From: Paenibacillus pinihumi DSM 23905 = JCM 16419
GTDB taxonomy: Bacteria > Bacillota > Bacilli > Paenibacillales > Paenibacillaceae
Assembly: GCF_000422505.1 (NCBI RefSeq)
Contig: NZ_AULX01000012.1
Coordinates: forward strand, 186,001-250,000
Reading direction: 5' to 3'
Length of the DNA: 64,000 nucleotides
A program made the position numbers and the translations under genes. The notes beneath the pieces are model-generated. The model did no database searches. It worked only from the letters and a program-made list of their open reading frames with translations, and was not told where the DNA came from. Positions 9,801 to 18,203 of this stretch are shown one piece after another; position 1 is the first letter of the stretch, and every line of letters begins with the position of its first letter.

Positions 9801-12800
9801 TGAGACACAACCACCAGCCGGATATGCACCGAATAGCACGCCGATTCCTTTTACAATTGATAAGGGAACAACAGAGACTGTTCGCAAGCAGCTTACGGTG
9901 AAGAATGAGTGGGCGGACGGTGCTGTCGAACTGACCAAGGTTGATTCCGATAACCCTGGCCAAGTGCTGGCAGGAGCAGAGTTTAATCTTATTGACGAAG
10001 CCGGCAATATCATTCGTACAGGACTTACAACAGATCAATATGGCAAGCTTCAGGCAAGCGGGTTGAAGGCTGGAAGCTACAGTCTTGTGGAAACAAAAGC
10101 TCCATTCGGGTATAAGCCGGATGCAAGTCCCGTTACCTTTACCGTAACCCGCTTCAAAACGGCAGCAGAAACCGTGCAAAAATCCAATGAGGTTCTGCGA
10201 GGCGCTGTCAAACTTACCAAAGTAGAGACAGGCAACACATCCGAGAAGCTGGAAGGCGCTTTATTCAAGCTGGCGGATGAACAAGGAACGCTTGTTCAGG
10301 GTAACCTTGCGTCAGACGCGAACGGTGAACTGACCGTAACCGATTTGAAGCCGGGCAAGTACCAATTTGTAGAGACTGCCGCTCCGGCAGGCTATCAGTT
10401 GGATGCGACACCTGTTCAGTTTGAAATTGTTTTGGGGCATACCGGAGTTGTCCTTGTCCAAAAGGAAAACATACTCACGCCAGGTTCAGTAGAGCTGACG
10501 AAGGTGGACGCGGACAACAATAGCATTGTTCTTGAAGATGCGGAATTTGAACTGCGCGATGCTCAGAACAATGTGCTGCAGTCGGGCTTGACGACAAACG
10601 CCAACGGCAAGCTGGTTGTCAACAATCTTCCACCGGGCAGTTACAGCTTTGTAGAGACGAAAGCTCCGGCAGATTATGTGTTATCCAATCAGCCTATTCC
10701 GTTCACCATTGTGAAGAATCAGCAGGCAATCGCCAAAGTAACAGCGCAGAATGAGCTGATTAATGGTGCTGTTGAGTTCACGAAGGTGGATGCCCAAGAT
10801 AACACGCTGCTGCTTCCAGATGCAGAGTTTAAACTGTTGAGCGCATCGGGTACAGAGCTGCTCACTGGACTCACTACAAACATCAGCGGCAAACTGGTCA
10901 TAAATAATTTGAAGCCGGGAACCTACCAATTGGTTGAAACGAAAGCCCCGGCAGATTACAAGCTGGACGTGAGGCCTGTAGGCTTCACGATCGAACGAAA
11001 TCAACAGGCAATGAAACAGATTCAGATAGAAAATGAACTGCTTCGGGGTTCAGTAGAGCTGACGAAGAAAGATGCCAATGACCTGTCTAAAGTTCTGCAA
11101 GGAGCAGAATTCGAGCTTCAGGACGCAGCAGGCCACCTGGTTAAAGACGGTCTGGTGACAAATACGGACGGCAAAATTTCTGTAGAGGAGCTTCTCCCTG
11201 GAAACTATCAGTTTGTAGAGACCAAGGCGCCGTTTGGTTATGAACTGGACGCGACTCCTCAACCATTTACCATTGTGAAAAGCCAGACAGGCAAGCTTGA
11301 GCTTGTGATGACGAATGAACCGGTACCAGGTTCAGTTGCATTAACAAAGGTTGATGCAGATAATCTTGTATTGAAGCTGGAGGGTGCCGAGTTTGAGCTT
11401 CAGGATGCTTTGGGCAATGTGCTGGAAGCAAGCTTGACCACTGATGCGGACGGGGAGATCGTCGTCACAGGATTAAAACCGGGCTTCTATCAATTTGTGG
11501 AAAAGAAAGCTCCGAAGTATTATGAACTCAATCCTTCACAACGAGTATTTGAAATTGAACTGGGTCAAAGCACCCGCTTGGAACTGCAAGCGGCCAACCA
11601 GCTCATCAAAGGCTCAGTGAAACTGACCAAAGTGGAAAAGGGGCAAGATGCGATTACCTTGGAAGGTGCTGTATTCAAGCTGCTTGCGGCTGACAATACA
11701 GTGGTTCAAGATAACCTGACAACCGATGAAAATGGTGAACTTGTAGTCGTTAATCTGAAGCCGGGAACCTACCAATTTGTAGAGACCAAGGCGCCAGAGC
11801 ATTATGAATTGGACTCCACACCAATCGGATTTACGATTGTGAAGAATGAGACCGCAGGTACAGTCATTGATGTGAAAGCTGAAAATGAGCTGATCCGCGG
11901 AGGAGTGGAGCTCGTGAAAACCGATGCGGATGCAGCAGGCCAGGTCATTGCCGGAGCAGTCTTTGAGCTGCGGAATGCCACAGGTCAAGTCATCCAATCG
12001 GGACTGACGACGGATAGTGAAGGTAAGATCACCGTCGGAAATCTGTTGCCGGGCAGCTACCGGTTCGTAGAAACGGCAGCAGCACCGGGTTACAGGCTGG
12101 ATACTGCGCCGGTTATCTTCACAATTGACAGAGGACCAACCCAAACGGTCCAGGTAACCAAGCAAAATGAACGCCTGACAGGCGCAGCAGAACTGACCAA
12201 GGTAGATGCTGTCGATCACAGCATCACCCTGCAAGGGGCAACATTCGAGCTGCGCAGTCAGAACGGGCAGGTACTGCGTACCGGACTGACAACGAATAGC
12301 GAAGGCAAACTGCTTATTCCGGCTCTGAAACCGGGCGTGTACTCTCTAGTAGAAACTGCGGCGCCGGAGCATTATAACCGTTCAACTCAGCCGCTGGTAT
12401 TCACCATTGCGTTTAATCCGCAGCAAGTTGTGGAGCTGACGATGGAAAATACCTTGATTAAGGGCGGCGTTGAACTGACCAAAGTGGACTCGGAAAATGC
12501 GGTACGTGTGCTTCAGGGAGCGGAATTCAAGCTTCTGGATGCACAGGGCGGCCTGCTGCAAGGCGGGCTTGCGACAACTGCATCAGGGAAGCTGTTCATT
12601 GGTGATCTTGCACCAGGCAGCTATCAGCTGATCGAGACCAAAGCGCCGGAGCATTATGAACTCAATGCTGCTCCGATCAACTTTGAGATTGTGAAGAGTC
12701 AGCCGGAAGTGTTGAAGCTCGTATTTGCCAATACGCTGACGCCGGGTGCGGTACAACTTATTAAAGTGGATGAAGACCATCCGAATGAGCTTCTGGCAGG

Positions 12801-15800
12801 TGCGGTGTTTACTCTTGCCGATGCACAAGGCACGGAGCTGCAAACGGGCTTGACGACAGGTCAGGACGGCAAGATTCTGGTTGAGAACTTACAGCCGGGC
12901 GGCTACCAATTCATTGAAACGACAGCGCCATTTGGCTATCTGCTATTAACAGCTCCAATTCCATTTACCATTGTAGAGGGACAACAGCGGACACTGGAGC
13001 TTCAAGTATCCAACAAGCAGAAGCCGGGCACAGTTGAATTGACCAAGGTAGATGCAGGTGATTCTAACCTGGTACTTGAGGGTGCTGAATTCAGTCTGAA
13101 GGATATGAACGGCAATGCCATTCATACCGGTCTTGTTACGGACGCGAATGGCAAACTGATTGTTGACGGATTGAAGCCTGGCAATTATCAGTTGGTTGAA
13201 ACTGCAGCTCCAACGGGCTATCTGCTGGATACGACACCGGTTGTATTCGAAATCGTACTCGGCCAGTCCGCAGCAGTTGCTGTTCACAAGACGAACACAC
13301 TGAAGCCAGGTTCAGTTGAACTGACCAAGGTAGACGCGGACGACAATAGCATTGTGCTCCCAGGGGCTGAATTTGAGCTTCGGGATGCAAATGGAATTAC
13401 GTTGCAGAACAATCTTATAACCGATGCAGACGGGAAGCTGGTTGTAAACAATCTGCCGCCGGGCAACTACAGCTTTGTAGAGACCAAGGCACCGGTAGAC
13501 TATGTATTATCTAATCTTGAAATTCCGTTTGCGATTGTTAAAAATCAACAGTCAGCTGCCAAAGTAACAGCAGAGAACGAGCTGATCAATGGTGCATTGG
13601 AAATCAGCAAGATAGACGCACAAGACCACACACTGACACTTCCGGGAGCGGAATTCAAATTGCTGAGTGCAGATGGCACAGAGCTGCAAACGGGACTCAC
13701 AACGAATAGCAGCGGCAAGCTGGTCATTAACAATTTGAAGCCGGGAACCTATCAATTGGCAGAAACGAAGGCTCCAGCAAATTATAAGCTGAACACAAAA
13801 CCTGTCAGCTTCACGATTGTTCGCAATCAGCAGACCATCGAGCAGGTTCAAATTACGAATGAGCTGCTCCGCGGTTCCGCAGAACTGGTGAAGCTGGATG
13901 CTGACGATTCATCGGTGACATTGCAGGGAGCAGAATTTGAGCTTCAAGATGCCGCCGGACGGACTTTACTGACCGATCTGGTGACTGATGCCGATGGCAA
14001 AATTACGGCAGGTAATTTGCTCCCGGGAAATTATCAATTTGTAGAGACCAAAGCACCGTTTGGTTATGAACTGGACGCGACTCCTCAGCCATTCACAATT
14101 GTGAAAAGCCAGGCGGGCGTACTAAAGCTTACGATGACGAATGAGCCATTACCGGGTTCTGCTGTATTGACGAAGGTCGATGCAGACAATACGTCATTGA
14201 AGCTGGAGGGTGCAGAGTTCGACCTTGCAGATGCAACAGGCCATGTGCTAATAAGCAACCTGACGACCGATGGGAATGGTGAAATTACAGTAGCAGGCTT
14301 GAAGCCAGGCTTCTATCGTTTCATTGAGAAGAAGGCGCCGAAGTATTATCAACTGAATGCCGCGCCGATTACATTTGAAATCAAGCTCGGTGAAAACACA
14401 CCTGTGGAGCTTGAGGCAGTCAATCAGCTCATCAAAGGGTCAGTGAAACTGACCAAGGTGGAAAAGGGGCAGGATGCGATTACCTTGGAAGGTGCTGTAT
14501 TCAAGCTGCTAGCGGCTGACAGTACAGTTGTTCAAAATAATCTGGCCACCGATGAAAATGGTGAACTTGTGGTCACAAATCTGAAGCCAGGAACCTATCA
14601 ATTTGTAGAGACCAGGGCGCCAGAGCATTATGAGCTGGATTCCACACCAATCGGATTTACGATTGTGAAGAATGAGACCGCAGGTACAGTCGTTGATGTG
14701 AAAGCTGAAAACGGGCTGATCCGTGGAGATGTTCAGCTTGTGAAGACCGATGCGGATGCAGCGGGTCAAGTCATTGCGGGAGCAGAATTTGAGCTTCGTG
14801 ATGCACAAGGTCAAGTCGTTCAGTCGGGACTGAAGACGGATCGCGAAGGTAAAATTGCCGTTGGAAATCTGCTGCCGGGCAACTACCGGTTCGTAGAAAC
14901 AACAGCAGCACCAGGCTACAGACTGGATACTGCTCCGGTTACCTTCACGATTGACAGAGGATCAAACCAAACGGTTCAGGTAACCAAGCAAAATGAACGC
15001 CTTACAGGCGCGGCAGAACTGACCAAGGTAGACGCTGTCGATCACAGCATTACCCTGCAAGGGGCGATTTTCGAACTGCGCAGTCAGAGCGGGCAGGTAC
15101 TGCGTACCGGACTGACAACGAATAGCGAAGGCAAACTGCTTATTCCGGCTCTGAAGCCGGGCGTATACTCCCTGGTAGAAACTGCAGCGCCGGAGCATTA
15201 CAGCCGTTCCGCTCAGCCGCTGGTATTCACCATTGCGTTTAATCCGCAGCAGGTTGTGGAACTGACGATGGAAAATACCTTGATTAAAGGTGCAGTAGAA
15301 CTGACCAAAGTAGACTCAGAAACTGCGGTACGTGTGCTACTGGGAGCGGAGTTCAAACTTCTGGATGCGCAGGGCGGCCTGCTGCAAGATGAGCTTACGA
15401 CAGATGCAGACGGGAAGCTGTTCATTGGTGATCTTGTACCAGGCAGCTATCAGCTGATCGAGACCAAAGCGCCGGAGCATTATGAGTTGAATGCTGCTCC
15501 GATCAACTTTGAGATTGTGAAGAGTCAGCCGGAAGTGCTGAAGCTCGTATTTGCCAATACGTTAACGCCGGGTGCAGTACAGCTCGTTAAAGTGGATGAA
15601 GACTATCCGAATGAGCTTTTGGCAGGTGCGGTATTTACCCTTGCTGATACACAGGGCAATGAACTGCAAACGGGATTGACGACAGGTCAGGACGGCAAGC
15701 TTCTAATTGAGAACTTACAGCCGGGCAGCTATCTATTTATTGAAACAAAAGCTCCGGAAGGTTATCAGCTGAAGAATTCGCCGGTTCCGTTCACCATTAC

Positions 15801-16740
15801 AGAGGGTCAGCAGAAGACACTGGAGATTGAAGTGTCCAATCAGCAAAAAACAGGCTCTGTACAATTGATCAAGGTGGACACAGACAACCATAACCGGACC
15901 CTAAAGGGCGCTGAGTTCAGTCTGAAGGATATGAGCGGCAATGTCATTCACGCTGGTCTTGTGACGGATCAGGACGGTAAGCTGGCTGTTCATGGACTGA
16001 AGCCGGGCAACTATCAATTCGTAGAGACCAAGGCACCGGCCGGCTATAGCCTAGATCGGACACCAATTGAATTTACAATTCATTTCAATCAGGCTGATAC
16101 ACTGGAATTAACGGTAACCAACAAGTTAAGCACATACTATCCATCAGAACCAAATCCGCCAGGTCCAGGGAACCCTGAGAGCCCTGAGAACCCTGGACAG
16201 GGTGAAAATCCGGACCAGGGACAAAAACCTCCTGGCCCAGATAAGCCTGTCACTGAACATCCAGGCCAGAAGCCTGGAGATAAGCCGGACAATCCTGATG
16301 AGTCAGGAGATGGAGGCACAACGCCGGAGAACCCTGACAGTCCGGATAAACCGGACAGCGGCCACCCGGGCAAACCTGATAACGGCGCTGGTAATCCATC
16401 TGTCAAACCAGACGGCAAAGGTGGTAAAGATGGCGGCAAACAGCCGGGCGATTCTGAAGCTGGCGACTCCGGTAATAATCCGCATGGTACGGAGGAGTCG
16501 GGCAACGGATTGAATGGCACAGATCATTCCCGCGGCGGCACGGGCGGTTCGGAGCACTCGGGAGCAGGAACAAATGGTACCGATCCGGGTAAGGCTAAGC
16601 CTCTGGGCAGTGGCAAGGAGCTTCCAAGAACGGGTGAAGAAGCTTCCTACACGAATGTGATCATGGGATTGCTCGCGATAGCAGCCGGATCATGGTTGTT
16701 ATTCAATAAACGTTCCAGATTAAGAAGAGCAGACAAATAG
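3823..16740 (+). CDS. Giant LPXTG cell-wall adhesin with Cna-B/SpaA-like repeats
   Basis: A 4305-residue secreted stalk protein. Domains in order: signal peptide (1-28, ending VIYA); a short adhesive-type beta domain; a Pro/Glu/Ser-rich acidic segment (about 127-334); a second similar domain (from about 403); several collagen-binding/SpaA-head-like beta domains to about 1250; 30 tandem ~94-residue Cna-B-like repeats (about 1256-4102) with recurring ELTKVD, GAEFEL, LxPGxYxFVETKAP and xNEL motifs; a Pro/Gly-rich wall-spanning linker; and LPRTG at 4267-4271, a membrane helix and a basic tail. The Lys of LTK, Glu of VETKAP and the late Asn are candidates for the intramolecular isopeptide bonds known in this family. 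GTG 3823 is chosen because GAGAGGAG ends 7 bases upstream; the TTG at 3817 is too close. Likely anchored by the preceding sortase. The ligand is unknown. Confidence 0.93.
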   Translation: MGKKFRMTAIALVLLLQSILSPLSVIYAEGAKGIVLNDVQLEDADGNILDAELYPERVIQKDSIFRVKYNWALASTREHEESYMFKLPENLLAVSEQGELLTSDHVAAGSYQIGEDGTVQLTFDAVKPQAPEEAPAGEEVDPPGTTPDNEPDNGVDAEEPSKEGASPEEQPVDDDEKSNPAETPATQPENEANPGGQNAGEADLHTDTDQADPTRQEQKEDKGKVRVLSATETDQTEGSTDDQAPIEDQASAGDLSSTDDLTTEPSSSGSEPDKDQSEAAGEQPSSEQPSHENAAGSEEQPAGDNGSSPPSGNEQSEEQEDAPTGDIDSDEGGVTIPEHPVEVLHGTLEIEVRLTDEAAEQVAEEQAAAEFIFQLTHHAKKIVIPVANDKLKLDKLAGMIEESLLTSVILRDANGNIIDADANPGNRPKRGDALTVEYEWKLENGHGYKAGDQFIFQLPEAFELYNEFDGPLSQYGTYEVSMDGTVVFTFNSLIEVNSNVSGTFKAETKFSEQTIVGSTKQVLEFPLKDGLKKVPIHFQTDIGSEIDKSGLPNKPLNPDQIHWSIAFNKGERSIENAILSEQLPAGLELAAGTVKLYGLTMNLDGTSQKGDLIDEDEYEVVPMPDGSFEIRFKHPISGAYIAEFTTNITDEDQTEFQNKATLKGDGVSDLNTTATVEVGYGKALDKAALVYSATDQTILWSIKYNYNEKLIVKDKAVLTDVFDGSQELVDGSFKLYPITFDRDGKPVRGTEVPGDRYTLDSSAPGGFSFRFHDDVTTAYELVYQTAIQDRVYDDGTVNNTASWDGMDVTTGQPIGQVVLNKRNVSTDYAAKTTNWEIRLNGNHFPMENPVITDSFVNSRLEFLPGSLIITNEAGNPLRLDTDYTLEPVNSYTEGFVIRFLGTFTESYTIRYTTQFDPTVGDAHRYVNKAQLDWVEDGAHMPGKESQAIFEPDTYTKANGFKNGSYNAQTKEITWIIGLNYNKQFIGAPVIQDYYTGEQKMVAGSLKVYELELTGSTDGVVVKNEVDNSDGSVYQVDYNRVDGNGNQGFEFKFNSSITAAYQIEYRTSLSDQIIVDEYHNKAALLDGTTQLTELNASVTVKHGKEYVAKEGVQKGKAVHWKVDINRGQSKVSNVEITDKLTPNQILVENSFKLYQGEVEVDGDVRKGSRLLAKGTDYDLDITTGADGSQSFRLNFKQDIEVPYVLEYQSFINAANGATVGNSVSFKGDHIQEVIKESKQNIVVRFSAGSGSATGEIGNLEITKVDAADNSKVLDGAVFTLYDSTGTIAIRTATTGADGKIVFANLVYDNYVLREDTAPEGYVVGIQDKQTVKLDAPVSPFMIQNKKIIRDVELIKTGEDTHNTGLPGAVFKLQFDAQDGSGYQDVPGKTNLVTDADGKILVQELDPGAYQFIEVTAPQDYLLNTRPITFTIGEKQTEVRRLAPFVNELTPGAVELTKLDQDNRTVALSGAVFNLLNAAKNQTLRSNLTTDASGKLLVEGLKPGTYYLQETQAPQGYLVNAEPIEVVIDRGQTAPKQIAFTNALIRNALELTKADEFDNARLAGAEFELQHRNGTPVTQDQKGKTLPATFITNNNGTFLINDLPNGDYQLVETKAPQHYVRLSAPIEFSITAGTGIVAAPVAQNKLIPGSVELIKEDFYIGNIKLENAEFELQYDNGSPVPGVPVPLTTDSDGKIRVDNLRPGNYQFVEKVAPEHYSLDATPRKFTIVKSQAVALGLSVKNKLKEGSFELTKVDAAYADIKLDGAVFRLEDAAGNTVRSNLQTADGGKLTINTLQPGHYKLIETKAPFGYKLDSTPIAFEIEKSQTVTVQRTKSNVIQPGDVEMVKVDDQDGSIKLEDAKFKLERMDHVTKDWALQQDNLVTNDEGKITVTNLRPGDYRFVETEAPQYYKLLNQPVEFKIDLGQQQIKTVEIKNTLIPGNLELTKEDSADSTRKLPGAAFKIVDNQNREVATNLVTGANGIAISGNLQPGSYYLIETQPPAGYAPNSTPIPFTIDKGTTETVRKQLTVKNEWADGAVELTKVDSDNPGQVLAGAEFNLIDEAGNIIRTGLTTDQYGKLQASGLKAGSYSLVETKAPFGYKPDASPVTFTVTRFKTAAETVQKSNEVLRGAVKLTKVETGNTSEKLEGALFKLADEQGTLVQGNLASDANGELTVTDLKPGKYQFVETAAPAGYQLDATPVQFEIVLGHTGVVLVQKENILTPGSVELTKVDADNNSIVLEDAEFELRDAQNNVLQSGLTTNANGKLVVNNLPPGSYSFVETKAPADYVLSNQPIPFTIVKNQQAIAKVTAQNELINGAVEFTKVDAQDNTLLLPDAEFKLLSASGTELLTGLTTNISGKLVINNLKPGTYQLVETKAPADYKLDVRPVGFTIERNQQAMKQIQIENELLRGSVELTKKDANDLSKVLQGAEFELQDAAGHLVKDGLVTNTDGKISVEELLPGNYQFVETKAPFGYELDATPQPFTIVKSQTGKLELVMTNEPVPGSVALTKVDADNLVLKLEGAEFELQDALGNVLEASLTTDADGEIVVTGLKPGFYQFVEKKAPKYYELNPSQRVFEIELGQSTRLELQAANQLIKGSVKLTKVEKGQDAITLEGAVFKLLAADNTVVQDNLTTDENGELVVVNLKPGTYQFVETKAPEHYELDSTPIGFTIVKNETAGTVIDVKAENELIRGGVELVKTDADAAGQVIAGAVFELRNATGQVIQSGLTTDSEGKITVGNLLPGSYRFVETAAAPGYRLDTAPVIFTIDRGPTQTVQVTKQNERLTGAAELTKVDAVDHSITLQGATFELRSQNGQVLRTGLTTNSEGKLLIPALKPGVYSLVETAAPEHYNRSTQPLVFTIAFNPQQVVELTMENTLIKGGVELTKVDSENAVRVLQGAEFKLLDAQGGLLQGGLATTASGKLFIGDLAPGSYQLIETKAPEHYELNAAPINFEIVKSQPEVLKLVFANTLTPGAVQLIKVDEDHPNELLAGAVFTLADAQGTELQTGLTTGQDGKILVENLQPGGYQFIETTAPFGYLLLTAPIPFTIVEGQQRTLELQVSNKQKPGTVELTKVDAGDSNLVLEGAEFSLKDMNGNAIHTGLVTDANGKLIVDGLKPGNYQLVETAAPTGYLLDTTPVVFEIVLGQSAAVAVHKTNTLKPGSVELTKVDADDNSIVLPGAEFELRDANGITLQNNLITDADGKLVVNNLPPGNYSFVETKAPVDYVLSNLEIPFAIVKNQQSAAKVTAENELINGALEISKIDAQDHTLTLPGAEFKLLSADGTELQTGLTTNSSGKLVINNLKPGTYQLAETKAPANYKLNTKPVSFTIVRNQQTIEQVQITNELLRGSAELVKLDADDSSVTLQGAEFELQDAAGRTLLTDLVTDADGKITAGNLLPGNYQFVETKAPFGYELDATPQPFTIVKSQAGVLKLTMTNEPLPGSAVLTKVDADNTSLKLEGAEFDLADATGHVLISNLTTDGNGEITVAGLKPGFYRFIEKKAPKYYQLNAAPITFEIKLGENTPVELEAVNQLIKGSVKLTKVEKGQDAITLEGAVFKLLAADSTVVQNNLATDENGELVVTNLKPGTYQFVETRAPEHYELDSTPIGFTIVKNETAGTVVDVKAENGLIRGDVQLVKTDADAAGQVIAGAEFELRDAQGQVVQSGLKTDREGKIAVGNLLPGNYRFVETTAAPGYRLDTAPVTFTIDRGSNQTVQVTKQNERLTGAAELTKVDAVDHSITLQGAIFELRSQSGQVLRTGLTTNSEGKLLIPALKPGVYSLVETAAPEHYSRSAQPLVFTIAFNPQQVVELTMENTLIKGAVELTKVDSETAVRVLLGAEFKLLDAQGGLLQDELTTDADGKLFIGDLVPGSYQLIETKAPEHYELNAAPINFEIVKSQPEVLKLVFANTLTPGAVQLVKVDEDYPNELLAGAVFTLADTQGNELQTGLTTGQDGKLLIENLQPGSYLFIETKAPEGYQLKNSPVPFTITEGQQKTLEIEVSNQQKTGSVQLIKVDTDNHNRTLKGAEFSLKDMSGNVIHAGLVTDQDGKLAVHGLKPGNYQFVETKAPAGYSLDRTPIEFTIHFNQADTLELTVTNKLSTYYPSEPNPPGPGNPESPENPGQGENPDQGQKPPGPDKPVTEHPGQKPGDKPDNPDESGDGGTTPENPDSPDKPDSGHPGKPDNGAGNPSVKPDGKGGKDGGKQPGDSEAGDSGNNPHGTEESGNGLNGTDHSRGGTGGSEHSGAGTNGTDPGKAKPLGSGKELPRTGEEASYTNVIMGLLAIAAGSWLLFNKRSRLRRADK
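10483..13308 (+). repeat. Ten-repeat block, copy A (Cna-B units 11-20)
   Basis: The ten units open in the order DADNNSIVL, DAQDNTLLL, DANDLSKVL, DADNLVLKL, EKGQDAITL, DADAAGQVI, DAVDHSITL, DSENAVRVL, DEDHPNELL and DAGDSNLVL. Copy B repeats this order exactly, which indicates a single segmental duplication of about 2.8 kb. Confidence 0.9.
13309..16128 (+). repeat. Ten-repeat block, copy B (Cna-B units 21-30)
   Basis: Each unit is the counterpart of one in copy A (for example DADDNSIVL, DAQDHTLTL, EKGQDAITL, DAVDHSITL, DSETAVRVL, DEDYPNELL). The most alike pairs (15/25, 17/27, 18/28) share long identical DNA stretches; others have drifted. Confidence 0.9.
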
Positions 16741-16801
16741 AGAAGCATTTTAGTATAAAAAGGGAAGACATATAAAGAGAACGCATAGACAATTATTCCA
16801 A

Positions 16802-16848
16802 AACAGCCGGTCACAGGAATCCCGTTTGCCTGTTGGCCGGCTGTTTGA
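16802..16848 (+). terminator. Probable terminator hairpin after the adhesin gene
   Basis: AACAGCCGG (16802-16810) pairs with CCGGCTGTT (16837-16845). The trailing TGTTTGATTT is a weak T tract, so efficiency is uncertain. Confidence 0.6.
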
Positions 16849-16907
16849 TTTGGATTCCGTTTTCAACTCTATCTATTTTTAATAGAAATTACTGATCCAT
16901 ATTTTAA

Positions 16908-16935
16908 TTGAATTTTTCGGGAATTATAGTATACT
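16908..16935 (+). promoter_or_regulatory. Sigma-A promoter of the cobalamin riboswitch transcript
   Basis: TTGAAT (16908-16913), a 16-base spacer and TATACT (16930-16935) lie about 50 bases before the aptamer. Confidence 0.6.
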
Positions 16936-16984
16936 CTAATTCGGTTGGAAATATTGCACAACTTCATATCCTCCATAATGGTGC

Positions 16985-17170
16985 CTATCTTCCTTGCCTG
17001 TCAGCGGGAAGCCATAGGCTTAATAGGGAAGTCCGGTGCAAAACCGGCGCGGTCCCGCCACTGTAAAGCGGAGCAGGCTGTATACACCCACTGTGCAAAC
17101 GGGAAGGGACGGCCTTAGCGATGACGCTGAGCCAGGAGACCTGCCGCTATGGAACATTACCGCACTCACG
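16985..17170 (+). ncRNA. Cobalamin (adenosylcobalamin-type) riboswitch
   Basis: Two hallmark segments of the class are present: a central block at about 17023-17065 (GGGAAGTCCGGTGCAAAACC, then the GGTCCCGCCACTGTAA portion) and the B12 box GAGCCAGGAGACCTGCC at about 17129-17145. They lie in a ~355-base leader before the first DUF4430 gene. A possible expression-platform hairpin (GACCA/TGGTC at 17202-17225, then TCTTTT) follows the aptamer. It is expected to reduce expression of the downstream genes when cobalamin is abundant. Aptamer edges are approximate. Confidence 0.93.
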
Positions 17171-17339
17171 AGGATGAGAAGGAGGTGAACGGGACTACAT
17201 AGACCACGCAGATATGCTTTGGTCCGGCTGTCTTTTGCATCCGCATCTTTCTTCGCAGAGGAAAGGTGTATTTGTGCATGATGGAGGTTATAGCTTTTCA
17301 GGTTAACAACAACTTTGATTGACGAAAGGAAAGTGAAAT

Positions 17340-18137
17340 ATGAAGACAAATGTATGGAAAAAGACGCTGGCCTTATGGTTTAGTTTATTACTATTAATCT
17401 CCGTCGCCCAGCCTGCTCTTGTAGCGACTGCCAGTGCGAACTCCGCACAAGCAGCAAGCATATCCGTTCAAGTTCGAATTGAAGGATGGAATCAGACAGT
17501 TATTCCGCTGAAGCAGATTGCGATTGCTCCTTATGATATTACCAACGTTGTAGGAAATAACAGTGTGGGCAACTGGCATCAAACGAATTCCACGCCGTTG
17601 GTTATACATGCTATTTTGAAGGCTATGGAACTGGAAGGCTATGATGTAACAGATGAGGACGCTATAGATGTTGGTTACGGTGGTAACTATATCCGTGGAA
17701 TTGCTGGAGAATGGGAGATTGATCAAGGCCCGAATTCCGGTTGGATGTATAAAGTAAATGGTGTACTTCCTTTGTTAGGGGTTGGCCAGCAGACACTGCA
17801 GGCAAATGATCTTTTGGAAGTGTTTTATATTGGTGACTACTCAACTTATGATTTTGGAAAAATAACAGCTTCTTCTACTTCCGTCCGGACAGGCCAAAGT
17901 GTTACTTTCACCGTCTCCGGACAACCATCAAGCTGGGGGACACCGCTTCCGTTTGCTCCAATTTCAGGTGCGACCCTTTCCATTAATGGATCTCCGACTA
18001 CCTATACTACGAACACTAGCGGCCAGGCAACAATTACTTTTAGCACGCCAGGAACTTATAAAATAACTGCTAATAAATTCGGTAGCAATTCCTACAACTT
18101 GGTTCGTCCGATTCCTGTTGTTATTCAAGTGAATTAG
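17340..18137 (+). CDS. Secreted DUF4430 (transcobalamin C-terminal-like) protein
   Basis: A 265-residue exported protein with a signal peptide (MKTNVWKKTLALW...ATASA, residues 1-33). Residues about 40-170 form a DUF4430 domain like the beta domain of transcobalamin/intrinsic factor, with the hallmark GPNSGWMYKVNGVLP and a closing NDLLEVFY strand. A C-terminal Ig-like beta segment (about 178-265) follows. No LPXTG, SLH or lipobox is present, so it is probably released or held by partners. A GAAAGGAAAGTG site precedes the ATG. It is the first gene after the cobalamin riboswitch, and its signal peptide shares KKTLALW with the next protein. Corrinoid binding is inferred from the domain and the riboswitch; other ligands are possible. 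Confidence 0.85.
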   Translation: MKTNVWKKTLALWFSLLLLISVAQPALVATASANSAQAASISVQVRIEGWNQTVIPLKQIAIAPYDITNVVGNNSVGNWHQTNSTPLVIHAILKAMELEGYDVTDEDAIDVGYGGNYIRGIAGEWEIDQGPNSGWMYKVNGVLPLLGVGQQTLQANDLLEVFYIGDYSTYDFGKITASSTSVRTGQSVTFTVSGQPSSWGTPLPFAPISGATLSINGSPTTYTTNTSGQATITFSTPGTYKITANKFGSNSYNLVRPIPVVIQVN

Positions 18138-18163
18138 ACTTTTTTGAGGTCAGTAAGAAGACT

Positions 18164-18203
18164 AACAAGTCACGGTGTAGTTTAGCTGTGACTTGTTCTT
18201 TTC
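18164..18203 (+). terminator. Terminator between the two DUF4430 genes
   Basis: AACAAGTCAC (18164-18173) and GTGACTTGTT (18188-18197) form a 10-bp stem followed by CTTTTC. The downstream gene therefore needs read-through or its own promoter; none is obvious in 18204-18348. Confidence 0.8.

Larger units (their letters stand above)
7588..16128 (+). repeat. Array of 30 Cna-B-like repeats (about 282 bp each)
   Basis: Thirty consecutive units were counted by their openings (G-x-V/A-E-L-x-K-V/x-D ... GAxFxL). Each encodes about 94 residues and ends in a conserved Asn-containing strand. Units 1-10 are divergent; units 11-20 and 21-30 match pairwise. Confidence 0.9.

Noticed and set aside
9055-10179. 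Long open frame on the - strand within the adhesin gene (374 codons)
   Set aside because: It mirrors the Cna-B repeats on the + strand, has a Cys/Leu/Ile/Arg-rich composition unlike a real protein, and has no ribosome site.
7588-16128. CRISPR-like repeat array
   Set aside because: Repeats are about 282 bp, in frame and protein-coding, without short identical repeats and unique spacers.
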